A stretch of 64,000 nt of DNA from Paenibacillus sp. MSJ-34. GTDB taxonomy: Bacteria; Bacillota; Bacilli; Paenibacillales; Paenibacillaceae. The translations under genes were made by a program, and so were the position numbers. The DNA is taken from positions 1-64,000 of the forward strand of contig NZ_JAHLPR010000019.1 of NCBI RefSeq assembly GCF_018918005.1, given 5' to 3'. Under the pieces are notes generated by a model. That model ran no database searches. It worked only from the letters and a program-made list of their open reading frames with translations, and was not told where the DNA came from. This document shows, piece after piece, positions 6,818-16,187 of the stretch. The number at the start of each line of letters is the position of its first letter. Within the stretch, counting starts at the first letter, position 1.

Positions 6818-9118
6818 TTAGTTAACCGGAATTTTGATCTGCTGTCCGATCAATATGAGATGCGGGTTTTTCAATCCGTTGTATTTCGCCAATTCCCGCC
6901 AGTCCAACCCGTATTTCAAGGCGATTCTCGATAATACGTCGCCCTTCTTCACGATATAAATCTGCTCGGTTTTCGCCTGTCCGTTTCCTTCCGCAGGCTT
7001 AGCCGGTTCGACCGTTACTTCCGGTTCCGCCGCTTCGCCGCCATGCTCCTGCGCCGGTTCCTCCGCAGGCTGGGCCGGATCGGCGGGCTTCTCCTCGGTT
7101 TCGTTCAAGCCGCCCGATGCCGCCATGCCGGCAAAATCCAAGGCAAATTTGGCGAATCCCGTTTCTTTGTCCTCGCTCACATACTTCAGATGGTATTGCT
7201 CGGCAATATCCTTCGCTTTGGGCGATGTTTCAAATGTAACCAACGCGTCCCCTTCGATCGGAGCCAGCGACCAGTTTCCGTCAGCCGCCGGATTGATCGT
7301 GCCGTTCTCGCGAATATAATCGATGATGATTTGCCGGTTTTCGTCCGGGGATTCGATTGCAATATTCGTCCCGTCAATGCCCGGGAAATTGCCCCCGCCG
7401 CTCGCGCGGTAATTATTGGTGACGATCAGAAACTTCTTGTCTTTGGCGATCGGTTTCCCTTCAAACGTCAAATCCTTGATGCGATTCGCGTCCGGATTGA
7501 GCAATTTGCCGCCGATATCGTATTTGGCCGGCTGCGTCACATCGATTTGATAGCGAACGCCGTCAATCACGTCAAAATTGTATGTCGGGAAGCCGGCATT
7601 GATCAAAGGTTGTTCTTCCTTCTTGCTCGCGTCGATTTGGTTGAACTGTCCCGCGGACATCTCGAGCCAATCTTTCACTTGCTCCCCTGTCACAACAACG
7701 GCCTGCAGCGTGTTCGGATAGACGTAGAGATCGGCCATATTTTTGACGGCAAGGCTTCCTGCCGGAATGTCCGTATAGTAGCTTGCGCCATTGCGTCCGC
7801 CTGCTTTAAACGGAGCGCCCGCCGACAGCACCGGGATGCCGTCCAGCTCCGTGCCTTTTATATGTTTCTCCACATACCACTTCTGCGCGTTGGTTACGAT
7901 TTGGATGGACGGATCGTCTTGAATGAGCGCGAAATAACTGTTGATCGGAGCCGTCGACGTTCCCACCGAACCGCGCACGTATTTCAACGTGGCTTCGTGC
8001 TCGGATTTCACCGCATCGACAACCGTTTGATCGGCCTCGGCCAGCGCTTTTTTATTCGTCTTATCGTAAATCGGCACGACGCTCGACTGGGAATCGATCA
8101 CTTTCCACGTTCCGTCCGTCTTCTGCAATTGCAGATCGACGACGCCCAGATGGTCTCCCCAGAAACCGGGCTCGACGGCCGCGACGCCGTTAATCGTTCC
8201 TTTCCTCATATCTACGCCGGCCTTGGCTAAATCCACGCCCGCGGGACCTGCGAAATTGTCGCTCGGGAACGTGACATGGGCATGCCCGAACAGGATGACG
8301 TCGATCCCCGGCACTTTACTTAACAAATAGGCGGCGTTTTCGTCGTTGTTCGTGCTTTCGATCGAACCGAAACCCGAATGCGGAATCGCGACGACGATAT
8401 CCGCGCCCTCCGCTTTCATCTTCGGAACGAATTTCTCGGCCGACTCGACGATTCCATTCACGGTTACTTTGCCTTCCAAATGCGCTTTATCCCAATTCAT
8501 CACTTGCGGAGGTACAAAGCCGATGACGCCGACTTTCAATTTCTGATCCTGGCCGCTCTCGTCCTTGAATGTACGATCCAAAATCAGGTACGGCGTGAAA
8601 TAATTTTTGTCGTTGTCGGGATTGCCGTCTTTATCGTCGATATAAACATTGGAATTGACGTATGGGAAATTGGCGCCTTGTAAAGATCTGTCCAGAAATT
8701 CAAGGCCGTAATTGAATTCATGATTGCCGATATTGCCCGCATCGTAATCCAACAGATTCATCGCTTTATAGACAGGATGGACTTCGCCTTCCTTCAACGG
8801 ATCGATCTTGGCCATCACATCGCCGAGCGGATTTCCTTGAATCAGATCGCCGTTATCGAACAGCAGACTGTTCTTTGCTTCTTCCCTGTACTTTTTGATC
8901 AGCGTTGCCGTTTTTGCCAGGCCGAATTCGTCGGTTGCACTGTCTTTGTAATAATCGTAGTTCACAAGATTGACGTGAATGTCTGTCGTCTCCATGATGC
9001 GGAGCTTGAGCTCGGGGTTTTTGGCGTCCGCTGCCGACGATATGGCAGGGAAGGCCAAAATCAAACTTAATGCGGGAACAATGAGAGAACGACATAGGGA
9101 AAACGCTTTCAATTTCAA
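6818..9118 (-). CDS. Secreted 2',3'-cyclic-nucleotide 2'-phosphodiesterase/3'-nucleotidase with LysM
   Basis: This 766-aa exported enzyme starts at TTG 9118, 7 bases after AGGAGG; longer readings lack a site and would bury the signal peptide. Residues 1-29 are a Sec signal (LKLKAFSLCRSLIVPALSLI... AISSAADA). A calcineurin-like metallophosphatase domain follows (about 35-315), with METTDIHVNL, LFDNGDLIQGN, GNHEFNYG and GHAHVTFP as metal and active-site motifs. Next is the 5'-nucleotidase C-terminal domain (about 340-560, with NNYRASGGGNFPG). A Pro/Glu-rich linker leads to a C-terminal LysM (YIVKKGDVLSRIALKYG, ending QQIKIPVN) that should bind peptidoglycan, in place of an LPXTG anchor. The likely role is nucleotide salvage at the cell wall. 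A cre-like site overlaps the signal peptide codons. Confidence 0.94.
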   Translation of the reverse strand: MKLKAFSLCRSLIVPALSLILAFPAISSAADAKNPELKLRIMETTDIHVNLVNYDYYKDSATDEFGLAKTATLIKKYREEAKNSLLFDNGDLIQGNPLGDVMAKIDPLKEGEVHPVYKAMNLLDYDAGNIGNHEFNYGLEFLDRSLQGANFPYVNSNVYIDDKDGNPDNDKNYFTPYLILDRTFKDESGQDQKLKVGVIGFVPPQVMNWDKAHLEGKVTVNGIVESAEKFVPKMKAEGADIVVAIPHSGFGSIESTNNDENAAYLLSKVPGIDVILFGHAHVTFPSDNFAGPAGVDLAKAGVDMRKGTINGVAAVEPGFWGDHLGVVDLQLQKTDGTWKVIDSQSSVVPIYDKTNKKALAEADQTVVDAVKSEHEATLKYVRGSVGTSTAPINSYFALIQDDPSIQIVTNAQKWYVEKHIKGTELDGIPVLSAGAPFKAGGRNGASYYTDIPAGSLAVKNMADLYVYPNTLQAVVVTGEQVKDWLEMSAGQFNQIDASKKEEQPLINAGFPTYNFDVIDGVRYQIDVTQPAKYDIGGKLLNPDANRIKDLTFEGKPIAKDKKFLIVTNNYRASGGGNFPGIDGTNIAIESPDENRQIIIDYIRENGTINPAADGNWSLAPIEGDALVTFETSPKAKDIAEQYHLKYVSEDKETGFAKFALDFAGMAASGGLNETEEKPADPAQPAEEPAQEHGGEAAEPEVTVEPAKPAEGNGQAKTEQIYIVKKGDVLSRIALKYGLDWRELAKYNGLKNPHLILIGQQIKIPVN
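9098..9112 (-). promoter_or_regulatory. cre-like site (CcpA) inside the start of the nucleotidase gene
   Basis: TTGAAAGCGTTTTCC on the minus strand fits the catabolite response element consensus WTGWAARCGYTWNCW at all but the last position. It lies a few bases downstream of the TTG start, where CcpA binding could block elongation. It could also be a coding coincidence, as it encodes LKAFS. Confidence 0.45.
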
Positions 9119-9147
9119 ACCAAATCCCTCCTGACAAGTTTGGTGAA

Positions 9148-9197
9148 GCGCAGTTCCCGGCATAAAACGGCATATCGCCCCCGCAGGGAAACTGCGC
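9148..9197 (-). promoter_or_regulatory. Long hairpin in the nucleotidase mRNA leader
   Basis: GCGCAGTTTCCC and GGGAACTGCGC pair (one bulged T) around a 27-base loop containing GCGATATGCCG. It lies between the promoter and the ribosome binding site. It matches no riboswitch I recognise; it may be a stabilising or protein-binding leader. Confidence 0.45.
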
Positions 9198-9225
9198 ATC
9201 GGATGTGGTAAAATACCCCATTTTT

Positions 9226-9254
9226 AGTAAACGATATTTCTATCTATTTGTCAA
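9226..9254 (-). promoter_or_regulatory. Sigma-A-type promoter for the nucleotidase gene
   Basis: TTGACA (9254-9249) and TTTACT (9231-9226) on the minus strand are separated by 17 bases. The -35 box is perfect and the -10 box weak. Confidence 0.5.
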
Positions 9255-9325
9255 TCGGAGAAAGAAAGTTTCATTTTCGCCTCCCTGATCGGAAATAGCG
9301 CGTAAAACGAAGCTTGCGCCCCCCT

Positions 9326-10489
9326 CTACAGCGCCGAGCGGTAAATGTTCAACACGTCTTGCCGGTTCAGCTTCTTAAAGTTTCCGATCGGCCCGAATTT
9401 CGTCGCTTTGTCGGCCATCGCTTCAAGCTGCGAATCGTCTATGCCGTAATCGGCCAAACGGCCGGGAGCTCCGATCGACGTCCAGAACCGCCGCAATGCC
9501 GCGATGCCTTCTTCCGCGACTTCGCGGTCGCTTCGGCCTTCCGCGCGAACGCCGAACACGTTCACGGCAAATTGTTTAAACCGGCCCACATTCTCTTCCA
9601 ATACATATGTCATCCAATTCGGGAACAGAATGGCGAGCCCTCCCCCGTGCGGAATATCGTATACGGCGGAGACGGCATGCTCGATATCGTGCGTCGCCCA
9701 ATCGCCGCGGTATCCCATATTCAATATTCCGTTCAACGCCATCGTGCCGCAATACAATATCGTCTCCCGCTGTTCGTAGCTTTGCAAATCGTTCACCAGC
9801 TTCGGCGCCGCTTCGATCACCGTGCGCAGCAGCGCTTCGCAAAATCCGTCCTGCAACGGCGTATTCGTCTCCCGATGGAAATAATGCTCGAACACATGCG
9901 ACATAATATCGGCCATGCCGTATACGGTCTGATCCCGCGGAAGCGACATCGTATGATGCGGGTCGAGAATCGAAAATTTCGGGTAGACGTACGGACTGCC
10001 CCAACCGAGCTTTTCTTTCGTTTCCCAATTCGTAACGACGGTGGAGCCGTTCATTTCCGATCCCGTCGCCGCGATCGTAAGCACCGTTCCGATCGGCAGC
10101 GCATCCTTGGCCGTCGCCTTGCGCGTATAGAAATCCCAGACGTCGCCTTCATATCGGGAGCCGGCCGCAATCGCCTTCGCGCAATCGATGACGCTGCCGC
10201 CTCCGACGGCAAGAATCAACTCGATCCCCTCGCCGCGGCATAGATCGACGCCGCGCTGAACCGTCGAAAGGCGCGGATTGGGCTCGACGCCGCCCAACTC
10301 GACGACCGCCGCGCCGATTTCGTCCAACAACCGGATTACGTTGTCGTATATGCCGTTGCGCTTGATGCTGCCTCCCCCGTACAGCAACAATACGCGCTTG
10401 CCGTATTTCGGAACTTCTTCCTTCAATTGCTGCAACTGTCCCGCGCCGAAAATCAATTTCGTCGGATTGTGAAACGTGAACGAATTCAT
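9326..10489 (-). CDS. Iron-containing alcohol dehydrogenase (BdhA/YugJ-like)
   Basis: This 387-aa group III alcohol dehydrogenase resembles NAD(P)H-dependent butanol dehydrogenases. Visible motifs are [14 protein letters not shown] (about 40-53), [11 protein letters not shown] (about 68-78), [13 protein letters not shown] (about 95-107), the DPHHTMSLP segment, [14 protein letters not shown] with metal-binding His residues (about 190-205), and [27 protein letters not shown] with two further ligand His residues (about 260-286). The start at 10489 follows AAGGAGGG; an ATG at 10513 is upstream of that site. It reduces aldehydes to alcohols or the reverse; the substrate is not inferable. It appears monocistronic. 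Confidence 0.93.
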   Translation of the reverse strand: MNSFTFHNPTKLIFGAGQLQQLKEEVPKYGKRVLLLYGGGSIKRNGIYDNVIRLLDEIGAAVVELGGVEPNPRLSTVQRGVDLCRGEGIELILAVGGGSVIDCAKAIAAGSRYEGDVWDFYTRKATAKDALPIGTVLTIAATGSEMNGSTVVTNWETKEKLGWGSPYVYPKFSILDPHHTMSLPRDQTVYGMADIMSHVFEHYFHRETNTPLQDGFCEALLRTVIEAAPKLVNDLQSYEQRETILYCGTMALNGILNMGYRGDWATHDIEHAVSAVYDIPHGGGLAILFPNWMTYVLEENVGRFKQFAVNVFGVRAEGRSDREVAEEGIAALRRFWTSIGAPGRLADYGIDDSQLEAMADKATKFGPIGNFKKLNRQDVLNIYRSAL

Positions 10490-10673
10490 AAGCAGAACCC
10501 TCCTTATTAACATCGTAAACTGTCATATCCCTTCCTTATATAGCATTGCCTAATCGCTTCAAGGAGTCAACGCTTTTTGCCACAATCGGACCGATAACTT
10601 TCCGCTTCCCCTATTGCATCCAATTCGATTGGGCGAAAACCGCAAATTTTCGCTATAAATCGAAGGGATTGCA

Positions 10674-10701
10674 TTGACGTGCAGCGATATATAGATATAA
10701 T
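10674..10701 (+). promoter_or_regulatory. Sigma-A promoter for the TrpXYZ-type ABC operon
   Basis: TTGACG (10674-10679) and TATAAT (10696-10701) are separated by 16 bases, 86 bases before the substrate-binding protein start. The leader between is too short for a T-box and shows no T-box core. Confidence 0.75.
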
Positions 10702-10787
10702 GATAGCAGACCGCTTTAAATTGTTTATGCTTTTATGCAGTGAACAGTTAAACCGACGAAAAAATGAAATGAAGGGGGAAATGCAAC

Positions 10788-11888
10788 ATGAAATTCAAAC
10801 TGACATTAATCGCACTATTATCAGCCATCCTCGTCATCGTCGCCGGCTGCTCCGGCAGCGGTTCCGGAGGCAGCGAACCGAACGGTTCGACAGGCGAAAC
10901 GAACACGCAATCGGAATCGCAGACAGGTTCCGGAGAAACGGGACAATCGGGGGAACCGGCCAAAACCGTCAATATCGGAATCATTCAATATGTTGAACAT
11001 CCTTCCTTGAACGCGGCGCGCGAAGGCTTCGAAGCAGCGTTGAAGGATGCCGGTTATATCGATGGCCAAACGGCGAAAATCGATTTCCAAAACGCGCAAA
11101 ACGACGCGGGCATCAACACTTCGATCGCCCAGAAATTCGCATCCGACAAAAAAGATCTGGTGTTAGCGATCGCGACTCCGTCGGCGCAAGCTGCAGCGCA
11201 GGCCATGAAAGATACGCCGATTTTGTTTACGGCCGTAACCGACCCGGTGGATGCCGGATTGGTGCAAAGCATGGAATCTCCCGGCGGCAACGTGACCGGC
11301 ACAGCCGACCTCCATCCGGATGCCGTGCCGAAACTGATGGAATTTATTAAAAATCAATTTCCGAACGTCGAAACGGTAGGCATCATTACGAACGAAGGCG
11401 AAGCGAACTCCGCGGTGAACGTGCAAATCGCAGCCGACTCCTTGGAAAAGCTCGGCCTGAAAGTAGTAAAGGCACCGGTCGTGAACAGCTCCGACGTCAA
11501 ACTGGCGGCAGAATCGTTAGTCGGCAAGGTGCAAGCGATGTACGTCCCTTCGGACAACACGATCGTCAGCTCTTTGGAATCGGTCATTCAAGTAGCCGAG
11601 AAAAATAAAATTCCGTTGTTCGTGCCGGAGAAAGATTCGGTGAAACGCGGCGGCTTCGCATCGTACGGATTCGAATATTACGATCTCGGGTATACGACAG
11701 GCAAAATGGCCGTGGAAATCCTGAAAAACGGCAAGAAGCCGGCTGACGTTCCTGCAAGCTATCCGGAAACGCTCGATCTGGCGATCAACTTGGAAGCCGG
11801 AGCTAACCAAGGCATCGAAGTGACCGATGCGATCAAAGCGATGGTAACGAAACCGGAGAACCTGTTCGAGAAAATCGAAAGACAATAA
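10788..11888 (+). CDS. ABC transporter substrate-binding lipoprotein (TrpX/YS family)
   Basis: This 366-aa lipoprotein has signal peptide MKFKLTLIALLSAILVIVAGC, with the lipobox Cys at 21, then a Gly/Ser/Glu-rich linker to about 60. The rest matches the ABC_sub_bind family: VNIGIIQYVEHPSLNAAREGF, then AQKFASDKKDLVLAIATPSAQA, DLHPDAVPKLMEF, and KDSVKRGGFASYGFEYYDLGYTTGKMA near the end. In this family the three-gene set imports tryptophan or tyrosine (known for TrpXYZ of streptococci), but the ligand is not proven here. Ribosome binding site AAGGGGGAA precedes the ATG. A hairpin and a palindromic element separate it from the permease, which could let the binding protein be made in excess. Confidence 0.9.
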   Translation: MKFKLTLIALLSAILVIVAGCSGSGSGGSEPNGSTGETNTQSESQTGSGETGQSGEPAKTVNIGIIQYVEHPSLNAAREGFEAALKDAGYIDGQTAKIDFQNAQNDAGINTSIAQKFASDKKDLVLAIATPSAQAAAQAMKDTPILFTAVTDPVDAGLVQSMESPGGNVTGTADLHPDAVPKLMEFIKNQFPNVETVGIITNEGEANSAVNVQIAADSLEKLGLKVVKAPVVNSSDVKLAAESLVGKVQAMYVPSDNTIVSSLESVIQVAEKNKIPLFVPEKDSVKRGGFASYGFEYYDLGYTTGKMAVEILKNGKKPADVPASYPETLDLAINLEAGANQGIEVTDAIKAMVTKPENLFEKIERQ

Positions 11889-11899
11889 GAAGAGGACAA

Positions 11900-11939
11900 G
11901 AGGGTAGTCTACTGGCTAGGCTGCTCTCCCTTTGCTTTA
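11900..11939 (+). terminator. Intercistronic hairpin, possible partial terminator
   Basis: GAGGGTAGTC pairs with GGCTGCTCTC (10 pairs including G-T wobbles) around a 9-base loop and is followed by CCCTTTGCTTT. This would be a weak terminator or mRNA-stabilising stem between the binding protein gene and the permease. Confidence 0.45.
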
Positions 11940-11970
11940 AGAGGTTGTTCAAAAAGTCGACTTTTCGAAC
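11938..11970 (+). repeat. Dispersed GGTTGTTCAAAA dyad element, copy 1
   Basis: TAAGAGGTTGTTCAAAAAG leads into a 24-base palindrome (11947-11970) with one mismatch pair, centred on GTCGAC. Related words occur at 43213-43240, 46833-46868 and 62431-62478, each in a leader or intercistronic gap. Confidence 0.55.
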
Positions 11971-12048
11971 ACGCACTTTTACGGAAATCGACTCGTTTTC
12001 GCATTCAATTACATTGACTTAAGGATCTATGGAGGAGGCGGCAAGTTT

Positions 12049-12963
12049 ATGACTATCATACCATTGCTTCAAAGTTCGCTGGAATCTGGCGTCCTTTATG
12101 CAATTATGGCCTTGGGCGTTTATTTAACGTTCCGGGTATTGGATTTTCCGGATTTAACCGTGGACGGGAGCTTCGTAACGGGCGCGGCGATCGCCGCCGT
12201 CTCGATTACGGCTGGAATTCATCCGGTCCTTGCTTCTCTCTTCGCTTTCGTTGGGGGAGCCATCGCAGGTATGTTAACCGGCATATTGCATACGAAAGGA
12301 AAAATTAATCCGTTATTGTCCGGTATTTTAATGATGATCGCCTTGTACTCCATCAATTTGCGCATTTTGGGAAAGCCGAACATTCCGTTGCTCGGCAAGA
12401 CGACGATCTATTCCTGGCTGGACAATCCTTGGATCATGATTGCCGTCATGGCCGTCGTCGTCATCGCCATTAAACTTGCGCTCGATTGGTTTCTGCATAC
12501 GGAACTCGGCATGGCGCTGCGCGCGACCGGCGACAACGCCCGGATGATTCGCAGTTTCGGCGTGCATACCGACCGTACGATCATTATCGGCGTCAGCTTG
12601 TCCAACGCGCTTGTCGCTCTGGCCGGCTCGTTCGTCGCGCAAAACTCCGGTTATGCCGAAGTCCAAATGGGTGTCGGCATGATCGTCATCGGTTTGGCCT
12701 CCGTTATTATCGGGGAAGCGATCTTCGGCACGAAAACGGTGTTCCGCGTCACGCTCGCCGTCATGCTGGGCGCGATTATTTACCGCATGATCATCGTCAT
12801 TGCGCTACGAATCGGCCTGAATGCGCAAGATATGAAGCTTATTACGGCATTGATCGTTATTCTCGCCTTGACGCTGCCGATGATTCAGAAACGATTCCGT
12901 TCCAAGCTGGTGGGCAAAAAACGAAGCGAGCAAATGACGGCGAAAAACGGAGGTGCGCGTTAA
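12049..12963 (+). CDS. ABC transporter permease (TrpY-type)
   Basis: This 304-aa integral membrane protein of the BPD_transp_2 permease family has about eight or nine hydrophobic segments. The family motif VYLTFRVLDFPDLTVDGSF is at residues 24-42, and RATGDNARMIRSFGV (about 161-175) is the cytoplasmic coupling loop. Ribosome binding site GGAGGAGG precedes the ATG. The stop codon overlaps the ATPase start (TAATG), so the two are translationally coupled. It forms the channel of the importer with the lipoprotein upstream. Confidence 0.92.
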   Translation: MTIIPLLQSSLESGVLYAIMALGVYLTFRVLDFPDLTVDGSFVTGAAIAAVSITAGIHPVLASLFAFVGGAIAGMLTGILHTKGKINPLLSGILMMIALYSINLRILGKPNIPLLGKTTIYSWLDNPWIMIAVMAVVVIAIKLALDWFLHTELGMALRATGDNARMIRSFGVHTDRTIIIGVSLSNALVALAGSFVAQNSGYAEVQMGVGMIVIGLASVIIGEAIFGTKTVFRVTLAVMLGAIIYRMIIVIALRIGLNAQDMKLITALIVILALTLPMIQKRFRSKLVGKKRSEQMTAKNGGAR

Positions 12964-13760
12964 TGCTTAACATTCATAACGTAACGAAAATATTTAATGC
13001 GGACACGCCGGATGAGAAAATCGCTTTGACGAACATCGACTTGCAGTTGGAGAAAGGCGATTTCGTAACCGTCATCGGCAGCAACGGAGCGGGAAAATCG
13101 ACGCTGATGAACATTATATCCGGCGTCATGCAGCCCGACATCGGACAAGTGAAAATCGGCGGCAAAGATATGTCAAACTTGCCCGAATATCGGCGCAGCC
13201 AATGGATCGGACGCGTATTCCAAGACCCGATGGCGGGTACGTCGCCGTCCATGACGATCGAGGAAAATTTGGCATTGGCGTACGCGCGCAGCAAAAAGCG
13301 CGGCTTGCGTCTTGGCGTCACGAATAAACGGCGCGCCATCTTCCGCGAGCATTTGCTGAAGCTGGGCATCGGATTGGAGAACAGGCTCAATGCCAAAGTC
13401 GGCCTATTATCCGGCGGAGAACGGCAAGCGTTAAGTTTATTGATGGCTACGTTTACCGAACCGCAAATTTTGCTGCTGGACGAACATACCGCCGCGCTCG
13501 ATCCTTCCCGGGCGGAATTGATTACGCGGCTGACGAAACAAATCGTGGAAGATTTCCATCTGACGACATTAATGGTCACCCATAACATGGAGCAGGCGAT
13601 TCGTCTTGGCAACCGATTGATTATGATGGATAAAGGAAGGATCATTCTCGATATCAAGACGGCGGACAAACAAGATTTAACGGTGGAGAAACTGTTGCAT
13701 GAATTCGAAAAAATTCGCGGCGAGAAATTTGTGGACGACCGCGTCGTGCTCGGTTCCTAA
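12963..13760 (+). CDS. ABC transporter ATP-binding protein (TrpZ-type)
   Basis: This 265-aa ATPase has Walker A GSNGAGKS (about 40-47), a Q-loop near VFQDPMAGTSPSMTIEEN, signature LSGGERQALSL (about 141-151), Walker B ILLLDEHTAALDP (about 161-173) and a switch His in MVTHNMEQA. The DEHTAALDP variant is characteristic of the tryptophan/tyrosine-type importer family. The ATG overlaps the permease stop by one base. A long reading frame runs upstream to 12486, but it lies inside the permease gene and is not used. A strong terminator follows 3 bases after the stop. Confidence 0.95.
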   Translation: MLNIHNVTKIFNADTPDEKIALTNIDLQLEKGDFVTVIGSNGAGKSTLMNIISGVMQPDIGQVKIGGKDMSNLPEYRRSQWIGRVFQDPMAGTSPSMTIEENLALAYARSKKRGLRLGVTNKRRAIFREHLLKLGIGLENRLNAKVGLLSGGERQALSLLMATFTEPQILLLDEHTAALDPSRAELITRLTKQIVEDFHLTTLMVTHNMEQAIRLGNRLIMMDKGRIILDIKTADKQDLTVEKLLHEFEKIRGEKFVDDRVVLGS

Positions 13761-13763
13761 ACC

Positions 13764-13804
13764 ATATAAGAAGGCTGTTCCCCGGAGGGACAGCCTTCTT
13801 ATAT
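13764..13804. terminator. Bidirectional terminator between ABC operon and metY
   Basis: ATATAAGAAGGCTGT and ACAGCCTTCTTATAT form a perfect 15-bp stem around an 11-base loop, with A- and T-rich flanks. It serves the convergent ABC operon (plus) and metY (minus). Confidence 0.92.
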
Positions 13805-13816
13805 GATAATATGCAA

Positions 13817-15151
<1,335 letters not shown>

Positions 15152-15248
15152 TCAAATTTTAACATTTCCATTGTCTCATATCTTCAGCAAAAATAAAAGA
15201 CTATTCATAGTAAATAACTAAGAATACTTTGTTTTATACTTATTCACT

Positions 15249-15276
15249 ATTATATAACAAAAAACCCGCAATGCAA
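15249..15276 (-). promoter_or_regulatory. Candidate sigma-A promoter for metY, overlapping a terminator
   Basis: TTGCAT (15276-15271) and TATAAT (15254-15249) on the minus strand have a 16-base spacer. The -35 box sits inside the stem of the gal operon terminator, giving a leader of about 130 bases with AT-rich dyads but no recognised riboswitch. Confidence 0.45.
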
Positions 15277-15287
15277 AGCACTGCAGG
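15259..15287 (-). terminator. Terminator of the galactose operon
   Basis: CCTGCAGTGC and GCATTGCGGG pair around TTT and are followed by TTTTTTG on the minus strand, 17 bases past the stop of the last gal operon gene. Confidence 0.85.
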
Positions 15288-15303
15288 CTGAAAAATCGTT
15301 CGA

Positions 15304-16176
15304 TTATTGCCACTCTTTCGCCAGAGCGAGAAACCGCTCTTCACTCGGACAAGCTTCCAATTGCCAATATTCGCGATGCGCAACTTGTTCTCCGGGCTGA
15401 ACGTTTTGCAAAGCGCCCAGCGTCTCGATCTCGATAAAATGGCCGTTCGTATAAAGTTCGAAAGAACTGCCGAAATCCGGGTATTCCGCTTCCATGATAT
15501 GTGTGTATGTTTTTTTGAAAATAACGCCGTTATTATAATAAGCCGCCCAGCCATGCTCGTTATTCAAACCGAACTTGAACGGAGGACGGTCCGGCATTTG
15601 CCGCACGACGATATGATCCTTGCCCCATTCGACGCGTTCGTCGGACATATCCGTATACGGCCATAGAATCAATTTACGGTTCGGCAGCAGCCCCGTGTCC
15701 CGGTTCGGCTGAGGCACGATTGCCGTTCCTCCCGCGGCCAAGACGGATAGCGCCCAAGGCGCGAATTCGATCGGCCAAGCGCCCGCATTGCGGATCCGAT
15801 GATCGAGTCGAATCCGATCCCCTTCGAAGCCGATTTCGATCTCTTTATCCGCGTCCGTCAAGCCCCGTTCCGCAAAACGGATGACGGCTCCCGTCCCGGT
15901 GCGTTCCCATTGGATCGCCTCTTTGCCCGGATCGTACGTACGGGGATACATTTCCGGACTGATCCATAAGCGGTGTCCGCCGATCATTTTCCAACCGTTG
16001 TCTTTCGTCATTTCGCCTTTCGGATCTTCGAAAAATATGTTGTTTCCGTCCCGGTAACTGCAATGAATGATCCGCGGCCCGCAATCGAGCGTAACCAGCA
16101 GGCGGTAATCCCCATGCCGAAGCTCGAGGCATTGGCCCCATTCGGCCGTTTGCACTGTTTCCACTGTCGTAGACAT
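15304..16176 (-). CDS. Galactose-mutarotase-fold hypothetical protein in the gal operon
   Basis: This 290-aa protein has features of the aldose-1-epimerase-like superfamily (probably the DUF4380 type): LLVTLDCGPRIIHCSYRDG near 29-47, GGHRLWISPE near 67-76, FELYTNGHFIEIETLG near 235-250 and HREYWQL near 267. It is clearly not a canonical GalM. The start at 16176 follows AGGAGG. It is the last gene of galK-galE-galT, 11 bases after galT. The position suggests a sugar mutarotase or sugar-phosphate epimerase role in galactose use; that is inference. Confidence 0.8.
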   Translation of the reverse strand: MSTTVETVQTAEWGQCLELRHGDYRLLVTLDCGPRIIHCSYRDGNNIFFEDPKGEMTKDNGWKMIGGHRLWISPEMYPRTYDPGKEAIQWERTGTGAVIRFAERGLTDADKEIEIGFEGDRIRLDHRIRNAGAWPIEFAPWALSVLAAGGTAIVPQPNRDTGLLPNRKLILWPYTDMSDERVEWGKDHIVVRQMPDRPPFKFGLNNEHGWAAYYNNGVIFKKTYTHIMEAEYPDFGSSFELYTNGHFIEIETLGALQNVQPGEQVAHREYWQLEACPSEERFLALAKEWQ

Positions 16177-16187
16177 GAAATTTCCTC

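Noticed and set aside
12486-13760. Longer version of the ABC ATPase gene starting inside the permease gene
   Set aside because: The added 159 codons read an alternative frame of a well-defined permease and give an Arg-rich nonsense sequence; the TAATG overlap start at 12963 matches the family.
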